Assembly: GCA_005405945.1 (NCBI GenBank)
Contig: BJHW01000001.1
Location: 1,240,001 to 1,304,000 of the forward strand
DNA: 64,000 nucleotides
Origin: Streptomyces violaceusniger
GTDB taxonomy: Bacteria > Actinomycetota > Actinomycetes > Streptomycetales > Streptomycetaceae
Direction: 5' to 3'
Shown one piece after another: positions 1-10,796 of the stretch (the stretch's first letter is position 1; the number at the start of each line of letters is the position of its first letter). The notes beneath the pieces are model-generated. The model saw only the letters and a program-made list of their open reading frames with translations, was not told the DNA's origin and ran no database searches. A program made the translations under genes and the position numbers.

Positions 1-2
1 GC

Positions 3-371
3 AGCCAGTTATTCGCCGCGCGCAAGACCGCCGCCTCCGGCCAGGTGGACGGGCGCTATGGCTGTCATGGACACCACTGGGAAGCCGTGGACGTGCCCGC
101 CAGAATCGTGCGCTCGGTGCATGAGTACATGACGCTCACCGGTCTTGCCTACGGGGCCTTCGACTTCGCCGAGGACGCCGAGGGCGTGTGGTGGTTCCTG
201 GAGTGCAACCAGGGCGGCCAATTCGGCTTTGTCGAGCTCGAGACCGGTCAGCCCATCGCGGCGGCGGTCGCGTCCTGGCTGGCGGCCCCAGCGCCGCCCT
301 GCACTGAGGGCCGGGAGCCCGCCGGGCTCCCGGCCCGCCGGGTATCCCGCCCCCGCGGCCACACACGGTGA
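3..371 (+). CDS. ATP-grasp peptide maturase-like protein, C-terminal part (cut by window edge)
   Basis: The frame is open at the left edge, so only about 122 C-terminal residues are visible. They contain the end of an ATP-grasp fold: a QLFAARK strand, then GAFDFAEDAEGVWWFLECNQGGQ, in which the ECN asparagine/glutamate pair matches the Mg-ATP ligands of the family, and a closing ETGQPIAAAVASWLA helix. This resembles the MvdD/TgmB ATP-grasp enzymes that cross-link ribosomal peptides (graspetides), which end in a similar ECN-x-x-GQ...E-TG-x-PIAAA pattern. The precursor and partner genes would lie to the left of the window. The last ~25 residues run through a strong hairpin and are probably not conserved; an out-of-frame TGA at 305 just before the hairpin would be a more natural end if one base were missing. 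Family call fairly sure, substrate unknown. Confidence 0.6.
   Translation, partial: SQLFAARKTAASGQVDGRYGCHGHHWEAVDVPARIVRSVHEYMTLTGLAYGAFDFAEDAEGVWWFLECNQGGQFGFVELETGQPIAAAVASWLAAPAPPCTEGREPAGLPARRVSRPRGHTR
308..336. terminator. perfect 13-bp hairpin after the ATP-grasp gene
   Basis: Arms GGGCCGGGAGCCC and GGGCTCCCGGCCC are exact reverse complements separated by only three bases. No T-run follows, as is common for terminators in high-GC actinomycetes. It overlaps the 3' end of the ATP-grasp reading frame. Confidence 0.55.
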
Positions 372-551
372 CGGCCGGTGACGCGGAGGCGGCGCCCGCG
401 GCCCGTCGCGTGCGGCGCGGGCGCCGCGGTGGGCCGTGGGCGCCGCGGTGGGCCGGGCGCTGCGCCGGACCGGTCCGGCGGTCGTATGGTGAAGTGAGAG
501 TCCGCGCCGCCCAAGGGTCCCCAGCCCCTCCCTCCAGCGCGGGAGGTTCCG

Positions 552-2384
552 ATGACCGTCGCCGAGAGCATCCGCCACCCGACGGACGCGTCCCGCTATG
601 TGCCGATCGCCGAGCACGGTCTGATCGGCGATCTGCGCACCGCCGCGCTCGTGGACACGCGCGGCACCATCGACTGGTACTGCCCGGTCCGCTTCGACGC
701 CCCCAGTGTGTTCGCGTCGATCCTCGACGCCGACCGCGGCGGCTCCTTCCAGCTCACACCCGAGGTGCCCGCCCGGACGAAGCAGTTCTACTTCCCGGAC
801 ACCAACATCCTCATCACCCGCTTCTTCGCGGACGACGGCGTCGCCGAGGTCCAGGACTTCATGCCGATCGTGGACGACTCGCGCGAGGCGGACCGGCACC
901 GGCTGATCCGCCGGGTGCTGTGCGTCCGCGGCTCCCTGCCCTTCACCGCACGGGTGGCGCCCCGGTTCGACTACGGCCGTCAGTCGCACACGGTGCGCGC
1001 CGAGAAGGGGCTCACGATCTTCGAGTCCCCGGAGCTGTCGCTGGCGCTGACCTCCGGCGTCACCGTGGAGATCGACGGACCCGATGTGGTGTCCACGTTC
1101 AAGCTGGTCGAGGGCGAGGCCACGGTGTTCGCGCTGGACCGGATCGGCGGTATGGTGCAGCCGCGACACTGCCCGCAGGGGGAGGCGGAGGAGCTGTTCG
1201 ACGCCACCGTGCGCTACTGGCGCCGCTGGCTCGCGCAGTCCCGCTACCGCGGGCGGTGGCGGGAGATGGTGCACCGCTCGGCGCTCACCCTCAAGCTGCT
1301 CACCTACGCGCCGACCGGCGCCATCGTGGCGGCCCCGACGACCAGCCTGCCCGAGCAGATCGGCGGCGAGCGCAACTGGGACTACCGATACGTCTGGGTC
1401 CGCGATGCCGCGTTCTGCATCTACGCGCTGCTGAGGCTGGGCTTCACCCAGGAGGCCGAAGCGTTCGTGCGCTTCCTGTCCGAGGGCATCGCCCTCGGGG
1501 ACGGCCCCGGCGGCCCGCTGCAGATCATGTACGGCATCGACGGCCGCAGCGAGATCCCCGAGGAGATGCTCTCCCACCTGGAGGGGCATCTGGGCTCGTC
1601 CCCGGTCCGGGTCGGCAACGCGGCGGTCCACCAGCTCCAACTGGACATCTACGGGGCGCTGGTGGACTCCCTCTACCTCTACGACAAGTGGGGTCAGCCG
1701 CTGTCCAGCGACCACTGGGACGCCGTGTGCAAGCTGGTCGGCTGGGTGTGCGACAACTGGGACCGGCCCGATATGAGCGTCTGGGAGACCCGCGCCGGTC
1801 CACAGCGCTTCCTGTACTCGCAGCTGATGTGCTGGGTCGCGATCGAGCGGGCGATGCGCATCGCCCGCCACCGCGGACTGCCCGCGGACATGTCCCGCTG
1901 GTCGACGTCGCGCGATGACATCTACCGCCGGATCATGCGCTGCGGCTGGTCGCCGCGGCGGCGCGCCTTCGTGCAGCGCGAGGGCGAGGAGGTACTCGAC
2001 GCCTCGCTGCTGATGATGCCGCTGTCGAAGTTCATCTCCCCCACCGATCCCAAGTGGCTGTCCACCCTGGACGCGCTGGGCGAGGAGCTGGTGGCCGATT
2101 CACTGGTGTACCGCTACGACCCCACGGTGAGTCCGGACGGGCTGCGTGGGGAGGAGGGCACCTTCTCGATCTGCTCGTTCTGGTACGTCGAGGCGCTGTC
2201 CCGGGCCGGCCGGGTGGACGAGGCGCGGCTGGCCTTCGAGAAGATGCTCACCTACGCCAACCATGTCGGGCTGTACGCCGAGGAGATCGGCCGCACCGGT
2301 GAGCAGATCGGCAACTTCCCGCAGGCGTTCACCCATCTGGCGCTCATCAGCGCCGCGTTCAACCTGGACCGGGCCCTGGGCTGA
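552..2384 (+). CDS. glycoside hydrolase family 15 protein (glucoamylase/trehalase-like)
   Basis: A 610-residue protein of the usual length for actinobacterial GH15 enzymes, which hydrolyse alpha-glucosidic bonds such as trehalose or malto-oligosaccharides with inversion. The N-terminal ~220 residues form the trehalase-like beta domain (GLIGDLRTAALVDTRGTIDWYC). The (alpha/alpha)6 barrel follows, with the NWDYRYVWVRDAAF signature near residue 275, the general acid in GEEGTF (~residue 532) and the base in YAEEIG (~residue 575). No signal peptide is present, so it should act in the cytoplasm. GGGAGG lies six bases before the ATG and fixes the start. Mycobacterial members of this type are trehalases, but substrate cannot be read from the sequence. 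The gene converges on the cholesterol oxidase gene. Confidence 0.88.
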   Translation: MTVAESIRHPTDASRYVPIAEHGLIGDLRTAALVDTRGTIDWYCPVRFDAPSVFASILDADRGGSFQLTPEVPARTKQFYFPDTNILITRFFADDGVAEVQDFMPIVDDSREADRHRLIRRVLCVRGSLPFTARVAPRFDYGRQSHTVRAEKGLTIFESPELSLALTSGVTVEIDGPDVVSTFKLVEGEATVFALDRIGGMVQPRHCPQGEAEELFDATVRYWRRWLAQSRYRGRWREMVHRSALTLKLLTYAPTGAIVAAPTTSLPEQIGGERNWDYRYVWVRDAAFCIYALLRLGFTQEAEAFVRFLSEGIALGDGPGGPLQIMYGIDGRSEIPEEMLSHLEGHLGSSPVRVGNAAVHQLQLDIYGALVDSLYLYDKWGQPLSSDHWDAVCKLVGWVCDNWDRPDMSVWETRAGPQRFLYSQLMCWVAIERAMRIARHRGLPADMSRWSTSRDDIYRRIMRCGWSPRRRAFVQREGEEVLDASLLMMPLSKFISPTDPKWLSTLDALGEELVADSLVYRYDPTVSPDGLRGEEGTFSICSFWYVEALSRAGRVDEARLAFEKMLTYANHVGLYAEEIGRTGEQIGNFPQAFTHLALISAAFNLDRALG

Positions 2385-2408
2385 CGGCGGGGGCACGCCC
2401 CGGCGGTG

Positions 2409-4130
<1,722 letters not shown>

Positions 4131-4149
4131 TCACAGCCGCGCCCCTCCT

Positions 4150-4581
4150 ATGGTCGAGGGGCGGGCCGACCGGGTCCGCGCCGCGGTCGAGGTGCTCACG
4201 GAGTATCTGATCGGCCAGGACCCGACACGGATCGAGGACCACTGGCAAGTGATGACCAAGGGCGGCTTCTACCGTGGCGGGCCGGTCCTCTCCAGCGCCG
4301 TCTCCGGGCTCGACCAGGCGCTGTGGGACACAAGGGCAAGCACTACGGCGTACCGGTGTACCAGCTGCTCGGCGGCCCGGTGCGGGACATGCGGGCGGCA
4401 TCTCCGAGCTGCGGCGCATCGCGGCCCTCGCCGAGCCCCACGGAGCCCAGCTCGTCCCGCACTGCCCGCTCGGGCCGGTGGCGCTCGCCGCCAGGCCGCG
4501 GTGCGCGCCGCCGACCGCCGCGGGCACGTCTGGCGGAATCCGGTGTGACGCCACGCGGACGGCTCACTCGCCGAGTGGTGA
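4150..4581 (+). pseudogene. decayed D-galactonate dehydratase (enolase superfamily) gene
   Basis: Pieces of a DgoD-type dehydratase are readable in all three plus-strand frames. [20 protein letters not shown] and [21 protein letters not shown] start at 4150. A one-base loss near 4330 moves the frame to [20 protein letters not shown]. Roughly 200 codons holding the catalytic KxK and metal ligands are missing, then [20 protein letters not shown] and [11 protein letters not shown] appear. A second loss of about 60 codons precedes [16 protein letters not shown], where TGA stands in place of the expected Trp, followed by RHADGSLAEW and a stop at 4579. The N-terminal ~50 codons are also absent. With two large internal deletions and a nonsense codon it cannot make an enzyme. 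It sits between choA and the pyruvate carboxylase gene and carries no mobile-element traces. Confidence 0.8.
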
Positions 4582-4748
4582 GCCCGGTCGCCTTCGGGAG
4601 CCGTGGGCGACCATGGATGACGAGGGCCGGATGCCGTGCCGCACCAGCCACGAGAACTCGATCACACCCCGGGCGTCCCACGTGGCGGGCGGCAGTAGGG
4701 TTCGCCGACAAGCGTGTGTTGGTTACGGGCAGGTAGAAGGGATCGGGC

Positions 4749-7700
4749 ATGTTCCGCAAGGTGCTGGTCGCCAATCGTGGTGAGATCGCCATTCGCGCCT
4801 TCCGCGCCGGCTATGAGCTGGGCGCGAGAACCGTCGCCGTGTTCCCGCACGAGGACCGCAACTCACTGCACCGGCTCAAGGCCGATGAGGCGTACGAGAT
4901 CGGCGAGCCGGGCCATCCGGTGCGGGCCTATCTCTCCGTCGAGGAGATCGTCAACGCGGCGCGCGAGGCGGGCGCGGACGCGGTGTACCCCGGGTACGGC
5001 TTCCTTTCCGAGAACCCCGATCTCGCGCGCGCGTGCGAGGAAGCGGGGATCACGTTCGTGGGGCCCAGCGCGCAGACCCTGGAACTCACCGGGAACAAGG
5101 CACGCGCGGTGGCCGCGGCCCGTGCGGCCGGGGTGCCGGTGCTGGGCTCCTCCGAGCCGTCGACCGATGTGGACGACCTGGTCCGGGCCGCGGACGAGCT
5201 CGGCTTCCCGGTGTTCGTCAAGGCCGTCGCCGGTGGTGGCGGGCGCGGGATGCGCAGGGTCGAGAGCCGGGAGACGCTGCGCGAGTCCATCGAGGCGGCG
5301 GCGCGGGAGGCCGAGTCCGCCTTCGGCGATCCCACGGTCTTCCTGGAGAAGGCGGTGGTGGAGCCCCGCCATATCGAGGTGCAGATCCTCGCCGACGGGC
5401 AGGGCGATGTCATCCATCTGTTCGAGCGCGACTGTTCGGTGCAGCGGCGCCACCAGAAGGTGATCGAGCTGGCCCCGGCGCCCAACCTCGATCCGGAGCT
5501 GCGGGCCCGGATCTGCGAGGACGCGGTGAAGTTCGCCCGGGAGATCGGCTATCGCAACGCCGGCACGGTGGAGTTCCTGCTCGACCGCGACGGCCGCCAT
5601 GTGTTCATCGAGATGAATCCGCGGATCCAGGTCGAGCACACGGTGACCGAGGAGATCACCGATGTGGACCTCGTCCAGTCGCAGCTGCGGATCGCCGCCG
5701 GTCAGACGCTGTCCGACCTCGGCCTCGCCCAGGACACCGTATATCTGCGGGGCGCGGCGCTGCAGTGCCGGATCACCACCGAGGACCCGGCCAACGGCTT
5801 CCGCCCGGACACCGGGATGATCAGCGCGTACCGCTCCCCGGGCGGTTCGGGCATCCGGCTGGACGGTGGCACCACCCACGCCGGTGCGGAGATCAGCGCC
5901 CACTTCGACTCGATGCTGGTCAAGCTGACCTGCCGGGGGCGGGACTTCGCCACCGCGGTCGGCCGCGCCCGGCGCGCGGTGGCCGAGTTCCGCATCCGCG
6001 GTGTGTCCACCAACATCCCCTTCCTCCAGGCGGTGCTGGACGATCCGGACTTCCGGGCCGGGCAGGTCACCACGTCGTTCATCGAGCAGCGGCCGCATCT
6101 GCTGACGGCGCGTCACTCCGCCGACCGCGGCACCAAGCTGCTCACCTATCTCGCCGACATCACGGTGAACAAGCCCCACGGCGAGCGGCCCCATCTGATC
6201 GACGCGACCACCAAGCTGCCCCCGGTGCCGGACACCGAGCCGCCCGCCGGCTCCAAGCAGCGGCTCACCGAGCTGGGCCCGGAGGGCTTCGCGCGCCTGC
6301 TGCGCGAGTCGCCCACGATCGGTGTCACCGACACCACCTTCCGGGACGCGCACCAGTCGCTGCTGGCCACCCGGGTCCGCAGCAAGGACCTGCTGGCCGT
6401 GGCCCCGGTGGTGGCGCGGACCGTGCCGCAGTTGCTGTCGCTGGAGTGCTGGGGCGGCGCCACCTACGACGTGGCGCTGCGCTTCCTCGCCGAGGATCCC
6501 TGGGAGCGGCTGGCCAAGCTGCGCGAGGCGGTGCCCAACATCTGTCTGCAGATGCTGCTGCGCGGCCGCAACACCGTGGGCTACACGCCGTATCCGACCG
6601 AAGTGACCACCGCCTTCGTACGGGAGGCCACGGCCACCGGGATCGACATCTTCCGGATCTTCGACGCGCTGAACGACATCGGGCAGATGCGGCCCGCGAT
6701 CGACGCGGTACGGGAGACCGGCTCGGCCATCGCCGAGGTGGCGCTCTGCTACACCTCCGACCTGTCCGATCCCTCGGAGCGGCTCTACACCCTCGACTAC
6801 TATCTGCGGCTCGCCGAGCAGATCGTGGACGCGGGCGCGCATGTGCTGGCCATCAAGGACATGGCGGGGCTGCTGCGCGCCCCGGCCGCGGCGAAGCTGG
6901 TCTCCGCGCTGCGCCGGGAGTTCGACCTGCCGGTGCACATCCACACCCATGACACCGCGGGCGGTCAGCTCGCCACCTATCTCGCGGCGGTCCAGGCCGG
7001 TGCGGACGCGGTGGACGGCGCGGTGGCCTCCATGGCCGGCACCACCTCCCAGCCGTCGCTGTCGGCGATCGTGGCCGCCACCGACCACTCCGACCGGCCG
7101 ACCGGGCTCGACCTCGAGGCGATCGGCGGCCTGGAGCCGTACTGGGAGGCCGTGCGCAAGATCTACGCACCGTTCGAGGCGGGGCTCGCCTCACCGACCG
7201 GACGGGTGTACCACCACGAGATCCCCGGTGGCCAGCTGTCCAATCTGCGCACCCAGGCCATCGCGCTCGGCCTCGGCGACCGCTTCGAGGACATCGAGGC
7301 GATGTACACCGCCGCGGACCGGATCCTGGGCCACCTGGTGAAGGTCACCCCGTCGTCGAAGGTGGTCGGCGATCTGGCGCTGCACCTGGTGGGGGCGGGG
7401 GTGTCGCCGGAGGACTTCGAGGCGGAGCCGGGCCGGTACGACATCCCGGACTCGGTCATCGGATTCCTCCGCGGCGAGCTGGGCAATCCGCCGGGCGGCT
7501 GGCCCGAGCCGTTCCGCAGCAAGGCGCTGGAGGGCCGCGCCGCCGCCAAGCCGGTGGCCGCGGAGCTGTCCGCCGAGGACCGCGAGCAGCTGGAGAAGGA
7601 CCCGCGGGCCACACTGAACCGGCTGCTGTTCCCCGGCCCGACCAAGGAGTTCGAGGCACACCGGCAGGCCCACGGCGACACCAGCGTGCTGGACAGCAAG

Positions 7701-8126
7701 GACTTCTTCTACGGACTGCGCCCGCGGCACGAGTACACGGTGGACCTCGAGCCCGGTGTCCGGCTGCTGATCGAGCTGGAGGCCATCGGCGACGCGGACG
7801 AGCGCGGTATGCGCACGGTGATGGCCTCGCTGAACGGCCAGTTGCGCCCGGTCCAGGTGCGGGACACCTCGGTGGCCTCCGATGTGCCGGCCACCGAGAA
7901 GGCCGACCGGAGCAACCCCGGCCATGTGGCGGCGCCCTTCGCGGGTGTGGTGACGCTGGCGGTGGCCGAGGGCGACCAGGTGGAGGCCGGTGCCACCATC
8001 GGCACGATCGAGGCGATGAAGATGGAGGCCACCATCGCGGCCCCGAAGAGCGGGACCGTGTCGCGCATCGCCATCAACGCGATTCAGCAGGTGGAGGGCG
8101 GCGATCTGCTGGTCGCCCTCGCTTGA
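4749..8126 (+). CDS. pyc: pyruvate carboxylase
   Basis: The 1125-residue single-chain enzyme carboxylates pyruvate to oxaloacetate with ATP, bicarbonate and biotin, feeding the TCA cycle. The biotin carboxylase domain occupies about residues 1-450 (KVLVANRGEIAIRAFRA start, ATP loop GGGGRGMRR, active-site EMNPRIQVEHTVTE). The carboxyltransferase domain starts near 525 (VTDTTFRDAHQSLLATRVRS) with its metal-binding HIHTHDTAGG near residue 735. The biotinyl domain closes the protein with EAMKMEA, the biotinylated Lys being about residue 1090. Length and domain order are those of the family and the frame is intact. Start ATG at 4749 is preceded by AGAAGGG. Its promoter should lie in the 165 bases after the galactonate dehydratase remnant. 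Confidence 0.97.
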   Translation: MFRKVLVANRGEIAIRAFRAGYELGARTVAVFPHEDRNSLHRLKADEAYEIGEPGHPVRAYLSVEEIVNAAREAGADAVYPGYGFLSENPDLARACEEAGITFVGPSAQTLELTGNKARAVAAARAAGVPVLGSSEPSTDVDDLVRAADELGFPVFVKAVAGGGGRGMRRVESRETLRESIEAAAREAESAFGDPTVFLEKAVVEPRHIEVQILADGQGDVIHLFERDCSVQRRHQKVIELAPAPNLDPELRARICEDAVKFAREIGYRNAGTVEFLLDRDGRHVFIEMNPRIQVEHTVTEEITDVDLVQSQLRIAAGQTLSDLGLAQDTVYLRGAALQCRITTEDPANGFRPDTGMISAYRSPGGSGIRLDGGTTHAGAEISAHFDSMLVKLTCRGRDFATAVGRARRAVAEFRIRGVSTNIPFLQAVLDDPDFRAGQVTTSFIEQRPHLLTARHSADRGTKLLTYLADITVNKPHGERPHLIDATTKLPPVPDTEPPAGSKQRLTELGPEGFARLLRESPTIGVTDTTFRDAHQSLLATRVRSKDLLAVAPVVARTVPQLLSLECWGGATYDVALRFLAEDPWERLAKLREAVPNICLQMLLRGRNTVGYTPYPTEVTTAFVREATATGIDIFRIFDALNDIGQMRPAIDAVRETGSAIAEVALCYTSDLSDPSERLYTLDYYLRLAEQIVDAGAHVLAIKDMAGLLRAPAAAKLVSALRREFDLPVHIHTHDTAGGQLATYLAAVQAGADAVDGAVASMAGTTSQPSLSAIVAATDHSDRPTGLDLEAIGGLEPYWEAVRKIYAPFEAGLASPTGRVYHHEIPGGQLSNLRTQAIALGLGDRFEDIEAMYTAADRILGHLVKVTPSSKVVGDLALHLVGAGVSPEDFEAEPGRYDIPDSVIGFLRGELGNPPGGWPEPFRSKALEGRAAAKPVAAELSAEDREQLEKDPRATLNRLLFPGPTKEFEAHRQAHGDTSVLDSKDFFYGLRPRHEYTVDLEPGVRLLIELEAIGDADERGMRTVMASLNGQLRPVQVRDTSVASDVPATEKADRSNPGHVAAPFAGVVTLAVAEGDQVEAGATIGTIEAMKMEATIAAPKSGTVSRIAINAIQQVEGGDLLVALA

Positions 8127-8147
8127 GCCGACAACACCTGCCACGCG

Positions 8148-8199
8148 CCGCCGCCACCGGTCCCCTCGCCCTCGGGTCAGGGGTGGCCGGTGGCGGCGG
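8148..8199. terminator. bidirectional hairpin after pyc
   Basis: CCGCCGCCACCGG (8148-8160) pairs exactly with CCGGTGGCGGCGG (8187-8199); the intervening TCCCCT and AGGGGT extend the stem. It starts 22 bases after the pyc stop and also covers the end of the TetR remnant on the other strand. Confidence 0.65.
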
Positions 8200-8313
8200 T
8201 TTCGTAGGCCCGCAGAAAGGTGTCCACCGCGGACCGGGCGACCGTGCGCGTCCCGGCCGCGGAGACCTTGCGGATGCCCAGCCGGGACCGCACCTCCATG
8301 GGGCCGGTGAGCA
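8177..8313 (-). pseudogene. remnant of a TetR-family regulator C-terminus
   Basis: On the minus strand one frame reads LTGPMEVRSRLGIRKVSAAG followed by TRTVARSAVDTFLRAYETAA and a stop at 8177. This has the composition and end of a TetR/AcrR ligand-binding domain (…RxLG-hydrophobic…AVDTFLRAYE). No start, no helix-turn-helix and no further homologous sequence is found upstream, so only the last ~45 codons survive. The remaining bases to 8433 hold a plus-strand stretch (SAEGFTHAYRAAVTDLAALD) that looks coding but which I do not recognise, and no complete gene. Family assignment of such a short piece is tentative. Confidence 0.4.
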
Positions 8314-8433
8314 GCGCGAGCTACGACCGCGAGGTTCTCCGCGCCTGTCTCCGCCGAGGGCTTCACCCACGCCTACCGCGCGGCGGTGACCGATCTGGCG
8401 GCGCTGGACCGGTGTCCGCACGACCGGTGCACA

Positions 8434-9963
8434 TCAGGCGCTCGACGCGATCTCGGACCTCGGGGGTCCGTCCGGGAGCCCTTCCACCGGCTGATCCCCG
8501 GGCGGTCGCGTCGCCGTACGGCCCGGCAGCCTGGTGGCGAGCAGCGCACCGGCCGCGGCCACGGCCGCGAGGACCGTCAGCGCCGGTCCCATCGCCGAGA
8601 GGAAGACACCGGCCGCCCAGCGCGGTCCGTCGCCGGGCGGCCGTCCGGTGGTGTCGCCCCGCCCGGCCACGCTCATCAGCGTGGTCGCGGCGGCGACCCC
8701 CAGCGCGGGCCCGATGTTCATGGCGGTCTGCTGGAGGCCGCCCGCCACCCCGGCGGTGTCCACGGACGCGTCCCGCACGACCACGGTGGTCGCGGTGACC
8801 ATCACGGTGGCGAAACCCGAGCCCAGCAGGAGGAAGCAGCCGCCGATCGCCTCGGCGCCCGAGCCCCGGCCGAGACGGGACATCAGCAGCACACCGGCCA
8901 CCACCAGAACCATCCCCGCCACCGCCGTCCGGCGGGGCCCCTGACGGCGCGTCAGCGTCGCCGCCACCGGCGCGCCCAGCACCATCATCACCGCGAGCGG
9001 CAGCGCCCGCAGCCCGCTGTCGAGCGGATCCAGCGCGAGCGCGTCCTGCACGTAGTACGTGCCGAGGAACAGCGCCCCGAACAGTGCGGCCGACGCGGCC
9101 ACCAGCACACCGAGCGCCGGGCCCGCGGAGCCCGACCGCAGCACGCCGGGCGGCACCAGCGGATCCTCCGTCCGGCGCTCATGCCGCACGAAGACGCCTC
9201 CGGCCACTGCGGCGCACCCGAGCCCGAGCGTGGTCGCCACCGTCCAGCCGGTTCCGGGGATCCCGACGAGCGTGTGCACCAGCCCGGCCAGCGCCACCGC
9301 GAGCAGCCCCGCACCGGGCAGATCGAGCCGCGGCCGGGCGGTCTCACGGGGCGCCGCCGGGGCACGGACGGCGAGGGCCCCCGGGGCCTGGGCGGCGAGG
9401 GCCGAAGGGGCCCGGACGGCGAGGGCCGCCAGGCCCATGGCGAGGGCGGGCGCGACATTGACGAAGAACACCGCCCGCCACCCCAGATGGGTGGTCAGCG
9501 CCCCGCCGACCAGCGGACCGGCCACGGCCGCCAGCCCGATGGCGCCGGTCCGCACCGCGACCGGCCGGCCGAGCCGGTCGGGCGGATACGCGGCCCGCAG
9601 CATCCCGAGGGTGGCGGGTTGCAGCAGCGCCCCGAAAACCCCCTGGGCGACCCGCAACCCGATCACCCAGCCGATGCCACCCGCGAGCCCGATGCCCGCC
9701 GAGGCGGCGCCGAAGCCCAGCATCCCGAGGGCGAAGACGTGCCGATGGCCGTAGCGGTCGCCGAGGCGGCCCGCGAAGACCAGCAGACTCGCCACCGCGA
9801 TCAGATATCCCGTACTGGTCCACTGGACCTGGGCGAACGTGGCGTTCAGGTCCCGTTGCAGCCGGGGCTGGGCCACGGTCAGCACCGTGCCGTCCAGCGC
9901 GACGACCACGGCTCCGGTGACGCTCGCGACGAGGGTGAGGCGCTGTCCGCGCGGGGAGCTCAC
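8434..9963 (-). CDS. MFS drug-efflux transporter, DHA2 (EmrB/QacA) type
   Basis: The 509-residue membrane protein has the expected ~14 hydrophobic segments. Family motifs are motif A (GRLGDRYGHRHVFALG, ~residue 66), the DHA2 N-terminal motif ALDGTVLTVAQPRLQRDL in TM1, and the motif C-like GPLVGGALTTHLGWRAVFFVN. It should export toxic organic compounds by proton antiport. It starts with GTG at 9963, overlapping the stop of the TetR gene, so the two are co-translated and the regulator presumably controls both. An Ala/Pro-rich loop near residue 180-200 (repeats of LAVRAP/LAAQAP) is an unusual low-complexity insertion. Substrate unknown. Confidence 0.85.
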   Translation of the reverse strand: MSSPRGQRLTLVASVTGAVVVALDGTVLTVAQPRLQRDLNATFAQVQWTSTGYLIAVASLLVFAGRLGDRYGHRHVFALGMLGFGAASAGIGLAGGIGWVIGLRVAQGVFGALLQPATLGMLRAAYPPDRLGRPVAVRTGAIGLAAVAGPLVGGALTTHLGWRAVFFVNVAPALAMGLAALAVRAPSALAAQAPGALAVRAPAAPRETARPRLDLPGAGLLAVALAGLVHTLVGIPGTGWTVATTLGLGCAAVAGGVFVRHERRTEDPLVPPGVLRSGSAGPALGVLVAASAALFGALFLGTYYVQDALALDPLDSGLRALPLAVMMVLGAPVAATLTRRQGPRRTAVAGMVLVVAGVLLMSRLGRGSGAEAIGGCFLLLGSGFATVMVTATTVVVRDASVDTAGVAGGLQQTAMNIGPALGVAAATTLMSVAGRGDTTGRPPGDGPRWAAGVFLSAMGPALTVLAAVAAAGALLATRLPGRTATRPPGDQPVEGLPDGPPRSEIASSA

Positions 9964-10550
9964 CGGACCCCCTGACCGAGGTGGGCGTCGAGCGCGGCCC
10001 GCAGCAACGGCTCGGGGTCATCGGCTCCCACCGCGAGCTGAAGGCTGCCCCAGCCCCACAGTTGGGCGATGCCGTGCAGATTCGCCCACAGCGCGCCCGC
10101 GACGATCCGTGGCTCCGCGCCGGAGTCCGGCCGCGCCCTGGCCACCAGGTCGACGAGGGTGCCGAAGAGCGGCAGGCTCGTCTCCCGCAGACCCAGATGG
10201 CCGCTCTCCAGCAGATCGTGACGGAACATCAGCTCGAACATGCCGCGGTTGGTCAGCGCGAAGTCGAGCCAGCTCCGCGCCAGCGCCGTCACCTGTTCGC
10301 GGGGATCGCCCTCATGAGCGGCGATCGCCTCACCGGCCTGGATGGCCAGACCCTCGAAGCCGCGGCGCGCGATGGCGGACAGCAGGGACAGATGCGTCGG
10401 GAAGTACCGCCGCGGCGCGCCGTGGGACACCCCGGCCCGGCGGGCGATCTCCCGCAGCGAAAGGGCCCCGGCCCCCTCCTCGTCCACCAGCTCCACTCCG
10501 ACGTCCACCAGTCGGGACCGGAGACCCGTGTCCTGCTCACGCTCAGCCAT
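9960..10550 (-). CDS. TetR-family repressor of the adjacent efflux gene
   Basis: About 196 residues. The N-terminal helix-turn-helix is LSLREIARRAGVSHGAPRRYF, and the C-terminal part (FELMFRHDLLESGHLGLRET ... ALWANLHGIAQLWGWGSL) resembles the WHG-type ligand domain found in many actinobacterial TetR proteins. The ATG at 10550 is preferred; an in-frame GTG at 10556 lies inside an operator-like repeat. The gene overlaps the MFS gene by four bases and is first in the pair. The palindromic site at 10551-10588 covers its start and likely -10 region, which suggests autorepression relieved by the transported drug. Confidence 0.85.
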   Translation of the reverse strand: MAEREQDTGLRSRLVDVGVELVDEEGAGALSLREIARRAGVSHGAPRRYFPTHLSLLSAIARRGFEGLAIQAGEAIAAHEGDPREQVTALARSWLDFALTNRGMFELMFRHDLLESGHLGLRETSLPLFGTLVDLVARARPDSGAEPRIVAGALWANLHGIAQLWGWGSLQLAVGADDPEPLLRAALDAHLGQGVR

Positions 10551-10588
10551 GGACACTGTCTACCAGACGTGCGTAGACACTGTCTACG
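10551..10588. promoter_or_regulatory. TetR operator, one full and one partial copy
   Basis: CGTAGACA-C-TGTCTACG (10572-10588) is a perfect 17-bp palindrome. GGACACTGTCTAC (10551-10563) repeats its right half immediately beside the tetR start codon. A second short palindrome CGTTCATAAGAACG follows at 10588-10601. The arrangement fits binding by the adjacent TetR protein. Confidence 0.6.
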
Positions 10589-10796
10589 CGTTCATAAGAA
10601 CGAACAAACGCTCAAAATGAGGGATGGAGATGCGCCATATGCCCCAGAAAGCGGCAGATTTTGTTCAGCCAGCTGAATAAATTCTCGAGTAAAGAACCGT
10701 CCGCAAGGCTTGACGGTCCATTTGGTCCGGTCCAATCTGCGTGGTGCGCCATGAGCACGCCACTCCTTTACCGGATCAGGAAGGAAGTCAACGACC

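Noticed and set aside
4863..7088. 741-codon open frame on the minus strand under pyc
   Set aside because: It is the antisense of the intact, strongly conserved pyruvate carboxylase gene; its Arg/Gly/His-rich composition is that of a high-GC shadow frame.
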